Below are positions 60,471 to 64,000 of a DNA stretch of 64,000 bases, one piece after another. The stretch's first letter is position 1; every line of letters starts with the position of its first letter. The stretch lies in the NCBI RefSeq assembly GCF_008831285.2, contig NC_045148.1, positions 744,001 to 808,000 on the forward strand, given 5' to 3'. The notes under the pieces are model-generated. The model was not told where the DNA came from. It was given only the letters and a program-made list of their open reading frames with translations, and searched no databases. Position numbers and translations under genes: made by a program. Source of the stretch: Nymphaea colorata. Its lineage: Eukaryota > Streptophyta > Magnoliopsida > Nymphaeales > Nymphaeaceae.

Positions 60471-63400
60471 TTAAGTCCATACAAGGTCTTCTTTAACTTG
60501 CAAACTAGCAACTACAAAACCTTTGGCTATATCATGTAGATTTCTTCCTCTAGATCTCCATAAAGAAAAACAATTTTTACATCTACCTGTTTCAACTCCC
60601 AAACCAAGTATTACCCTGATAGATGACATTTTAACCACATGAGAGAAAATTTCATCAAAATCAATACCTCTTTCCTGCTTGAAACCTTTCACCACTGACC
60701 AAGCTTTGTATCTCAACCTGTCTTAGCCTTCATTTTTAAGCGTGTAGATCCATTTGTTTTGCAGCATTTTCTTACTTTTTCATAGCTCTACCAAATCAAA
60801 AGTGTGATTCTTATATAGAGAATTCATCTCTTCTTTCATAGCTTGAATCTATTCATCTTTATGCACATCATCTTGCACATTTGCATAGAATTCTGACTCT
60901 CCACTATCTGTAAACATAATATATTCATTAGTACAATATCTAGTAGATGGTATATGTGCTTTTTTATCTCTCCCAAATTGTTCTTCAATTGGTTCTGAAT
61001 GAGGAAGAAGCTCCCCATCCAACTCATGCTCATAATCAGTTTGAGTCTCCATATCCATAGGGTTGTCATCTGTATACTGCTCTATTGCCCCTATTTCCTT
61101 TTCCTTTACATTTTCATTAGTCTCACCATGCTCAAATGAAAATTCTTCAGGTTTTACACATCATGAACACCACTAGCATTTTGTTATGATCATGTATGGA
61201 TCGTGGGGTGACCAGTAGGAGTCAGATTGGGTTGAGCATCAGTATCTGTTTTTTTTATGTTTTTAAGTTAGACTAATCCAATATGGATCTACTTTCAGTA
61301 GGAGTCGGTCCGGTCTAGACTCGCAGTTGCTTTATACTTAAGCTTGTGTTTTGCCCTAATTAAAGAGGATTTTGCCGTTGGCATTTTCCTCTCTCCCTCT
61401 GTTCCCCTCTCTTCTTCCCTTTTACGCACCTCCACCTTGTTAGCCGGCGGCTAACACATTCACACCTGATTGTTTGTTTGTCTCTCATGACATCTTCAAT
61501 CGTTTAATCATCTTTGAAAACAACATCATGACTCTTGTAGATTTTGTCATTCTTTGGATCTCACAACCTGTAATCAAATTCATCATCTTCATAACCAAAA
61601 AATATTAGAGGAATAACTTTATCATCTATTTTTGGTTTGATGTTCTTTAGGTACATGCATGAAAGCTTTGCAACCAAAAACTGAGAGGTGATCATACTTA
61701 ACCTCTTTATCTTACCAAACTCTTTTATCTTACCAAACTCTCTGTGGAATATCTCCATCTAGAGGCACTTAAGGAGATCTGTTTATCAAATAAACTGCAG
61801 AGCGCATTGCCTCTCCCCAAAAATATTTGGGCAACTTAGAGCTAGATGGCAAACTTCTGATTCTCTCAAATGTAGTTTTGTTCATCATTTCTACAACTCC
61901 ATTCTGCTGAGGAGTATAGGGAACAGCCTTTTCATGTCTAATACCATGCTTAAGACAATATTCTCGTAGAGAAGAAGCTATGTACTCACCACCATTATCT
62001 GTATGTAGTCTCTTCATCTTCTTACCAATCTCACGCTCAACCGCTGCATGAAAAGTCATGAAGATATTACTTACTTCAATTTTGTTTTTCATTGTAAATG
62101 CTCACACCTTCCTAGATGCATATCAATAAATGTGACAAAATAGGATGTTCCACCTTTACATGTTACATTTATAGGTTCACACACATCTGAATAAGCTAAA
62201 TCTAATACATCTTTAGTTTTTGAAGAGTGTTTCTGAAAAAAATTTCATGCAACTTACCAACCAAGCAATGATCATAAGATAATTGTGCATCATCTACCTT
62301 TGGTAACAAATTCTTCTTAGCGAGCAAATCGATTCCCCTTTGACTCATGTGACTCAACCTCCTATGCAACAAATATGACGAAATGTCATCAGTAACTGCA
62401 TTTACCTCAACACTACTGATTCGAGACTTCATACCATGCAAAGAGCCAAATCTGCTACCTCTAACCAACACTAATACCCCTTTTGTCAATTTCCAACCAG
62501 CCTGACTAAAAGAAGTACAATATCCATCTTCATTTAGTCTTCCTACAGAAATCAAATTCATTCTAAGATCTAGAACACGTCTCACATCTCTCAAAGTCAA
62601 TTTTCATCTTGTGTTCGTCTCAATGCAAACATCTCATACCCCAATAATCTTCGAAGTATCACTATTGCCTATGTGAACTACTTCAAGATCACTTGCTCTG
62701 TAAGATAAGAACAAATCTCTACATGGTGTGGCATGATAAAATGCCCCAATATCTAAAATCCATGTAGAATCACCATTCTCAACTGTAAGACAAACATTTT
62801 CCTCGGATAAAAGTAACACTACCTCATCATCTGAAGCAACTGCAGTGTATTCTTTTGGTTTCACATTTTCTTGACTATTCTTTTTTTGTTTTTTTTTTTT
62901 TCATTTCCTGCAATCAATCTTTTTGTAACCTGGAATACCATGGTAAAAGCGTTTACCTGTCATTTTTTCTCTTGATTTGGACCTAGATTTTGATCTGTCA
63001 TACCATTTGTTACGGTTCTTCTATCTGCCATTACTAGCACTTGTGAGCTAGTAGTACCAAGAGACTTTCTCTTTGTCTCTTCATTTAAAATGTTGCTGGT
63101 TACATGCTTCATCGTTAGCACACCATCTGGAGTGGAGTTGCTCAAAGAAAAAACTAAAGTCTCTCAACTATCAGGAAGAGAACTGAGATTCATCATCTAA
63201 TATCATTTTCATGGCTGACAATTGATTAATTATGTGTTGCACTTCATTCAAATACTTTGACACAGGTTTTTCCTCTCTAAGTTTGAGATTTGCCAATTGC
63301 CTGATCAAGAAAGCCTTGCTTCCAACTGTTTTCCTCGCATAAAGATTATGCAATTTCTGTCATAATGACTTAACACTCGCCTCTACGGATACCAAATGAA
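60471..63400 (-). pseudogene. Broken Tnt1-like gag-pol
   Basis: In minus-strand order: gag piece (LREEKPVSKYLNEVQHIINQ near 63250); protease WILDIGAFYHATP near 62750, in which the DTG/DSG catalytic triad reads DIG; a GAG-pre-integrase region (YLLHRRLSHMSQRGIDLLAK near 62330); integrase with RLHTDNGGEY and YTPQQNGVVE (61769-62092); a VFFGYEDDEFDYRL-like region near 61570; reverse transcriptase start with GFKQERGIDFDEIFSHVVKM near 60640. Stops and frameshifts separate nearly every block. Confidence 0.85.
61182..61455 (+). mobile_element. Probable solo LTR nested in the Tnt1-like element
   Basis: A 274-bp segment begins TGTTATGATCATG and ends CGGCGGCTAACA (TGTTA...TAACA inverted ends). It interrupts the pol region between the reverse transcriptase and integrase remains. 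Flanks CATTT (61177-61181) and CATTC (61456-61460) look like a 5-bp target duplication with one change. A TTTATACTTAAGC promoter-like motif, then a CT-rich leader, fit an LTR read on the plus strand. Confidence 0.65.
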
Positions 63401-63637
63401 AAATACTGTCATTTAACCATTGTCTGATGGTGCAAATGGTTTTCTTATCTAATAACTTCTATTTATCATCAGTCATATTCGTTGGCCTGTTATTCTCAAT
63501 GGGTGCATACAAATCTTTACAATAAAGCAAATACTCCATTTTTGTTTTCCATATAGTCCAATTGTTTCCATTTAGAGAGATCATCATAGTGGGGGTCGAC
63601 TCCATATTTCAATAAGAATGAACACATCAAACTTAAC

Positions 63638-63649
63638 GCTCTGCTACCA
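63638..63649 (-). promoter_or_regulatory. Primer-binding site of the Tnt1-like element
   Basis: On the minus strand it reads TGGTAGCAGAGC, one base from the usual TGGTATCAGAGC complementary to initiator methionine tRNA. It fixes the element's orientation and the inner edge of its 5' LTR (ending ...CTATAACA at 63653). Confidence 0.8.
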
Positions 63650-64000
63650 CTTTGTTATAGTTGTTTTCCCTCAACAAAGTTGTTTCCAACATGAAAAAGA
63701 ACTATGATATGAGTATATTCTTGCAAAGATTGATTACCCCTGCAAACGAATACTTAGGAAAACAATAACCAGCCAAAAACAACACTTAATGCTGTCAAAA
63801 ACGCTTTCAAACTTCAAGCATGCATATATCCAATAATTACACAACTAACAACAACCTTTAGCATCAACATAGCAATCCAAACAAGTTGATTTTATAAGAG
63901 AGATTGGACAAAGTTGCTGAAAATTGGAATCACTCGGCTACTAGCACAAGATTGAGTTCCCAACACCAATATTGCAGCAATATATATCAAAATATATGCT

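Larger units (their letters stand above)
60370..64000 (-). mobile_element. Tnt1-like copia retrotransposon, 3'-truncated, running off the window
   Basis: Copia domains run on the minus strand from gag near 63350 to reverse transcriptase near 60400. A primer-binding site lies at 63638-63649 and the 5' LTR starts beyond it at about 63653, continuing to or past the window end. The reverse-transcriptase region stops around 60370 with no RNase H and no 3' LTR, so the element is truncated there. It is much decayed and carries a probable solo LTR. Confidence 0.85.

Overview
This is a nuclear genome window from a flowering plant. The genes have many short introns with GT-AG (and a few GC-AG) junctions, and the recognisable proteins are plant types: cryptochrome DASH, an RG-II xylosyltransferase relative, a plant vacuolar-type pyrophosphatase and a thaumatin-like protein. 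Between the genes lie AT-rich spacers, microsatellites, copia retrotransposons and many small inverted-repeat transposons. I see no bacterial, organellar or CRISPR-like features, and I recognised no rRNA or tRNA gene. The species cannot be named from the sequence alone.

Layout. 1-3.7 kb: nested tandem duplications with no gene. 3.8-8.8 kb (+): a 17-exon WD40 gene, CDT2/DTL-like, the substrate receptor of the CRL4 ubiquitin ligase, with E2F-type sites upstream and an ambiguous 3' end. 9.4-16.7 kb: a GC-rich transposon, then remains of three genes all on the minus strand (an actin-depolymerizing factor, the first exon of a DUF3700/TSJT1-like gene, and the 5' part of an H+-pyrophosphatase). 16.7-20.3 kb: spacer with a hAT-type MITE and a large CT-AT-GA palindromic microsatellite. 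20.3-25.9 kb (+): a decayed copia element with two LTRs and a MITE nested inside it. 26.4-26.9 kb (+): an intact single-exon four-helix membrane protein, probably MEE60-like. 29.2-34.7 kb (+): a complete 13-exon cryptochrome-DASH (CRY3) gene with a cluster of CCACGT elements upstream and a 43-bp tandem duplication that alters its tail. 35.7-36.5 kb (-): an acidic, probably nuclear protein of unknown function.

37-50 kb holds no convincing gene, but it does hold five further MITEs or MITE-like repeats, a 780-bp inverted repeat and several duplicated anonymous repeats. 50-53.6 kb (+): an RGXT/MGP4-like (GT77) pseudogene that has lost its catalytic exon. 55.6-56.9 kb (-): a three-exon thaumatin-like gene with a proline-rich, GPI-anchor-like tail. 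58.4-58.6 kb (-): the last exon of a bS16-type ribosomal protein gene. 60.4-64 kb (-): a second, Tnt1-like copia element, truncated at one end and carrying a probable solo LTR.

The genes look like independent plant genes and show no sign of working as a cluster. CDT2 and CRY-DASH both touch DNA replication or repair, but nothing links them. The window's main distinction is the number of small transposons whose target-site duplications can still be read, plus several lesions that change gene ends. I did not find a clear undescribed molecular system.
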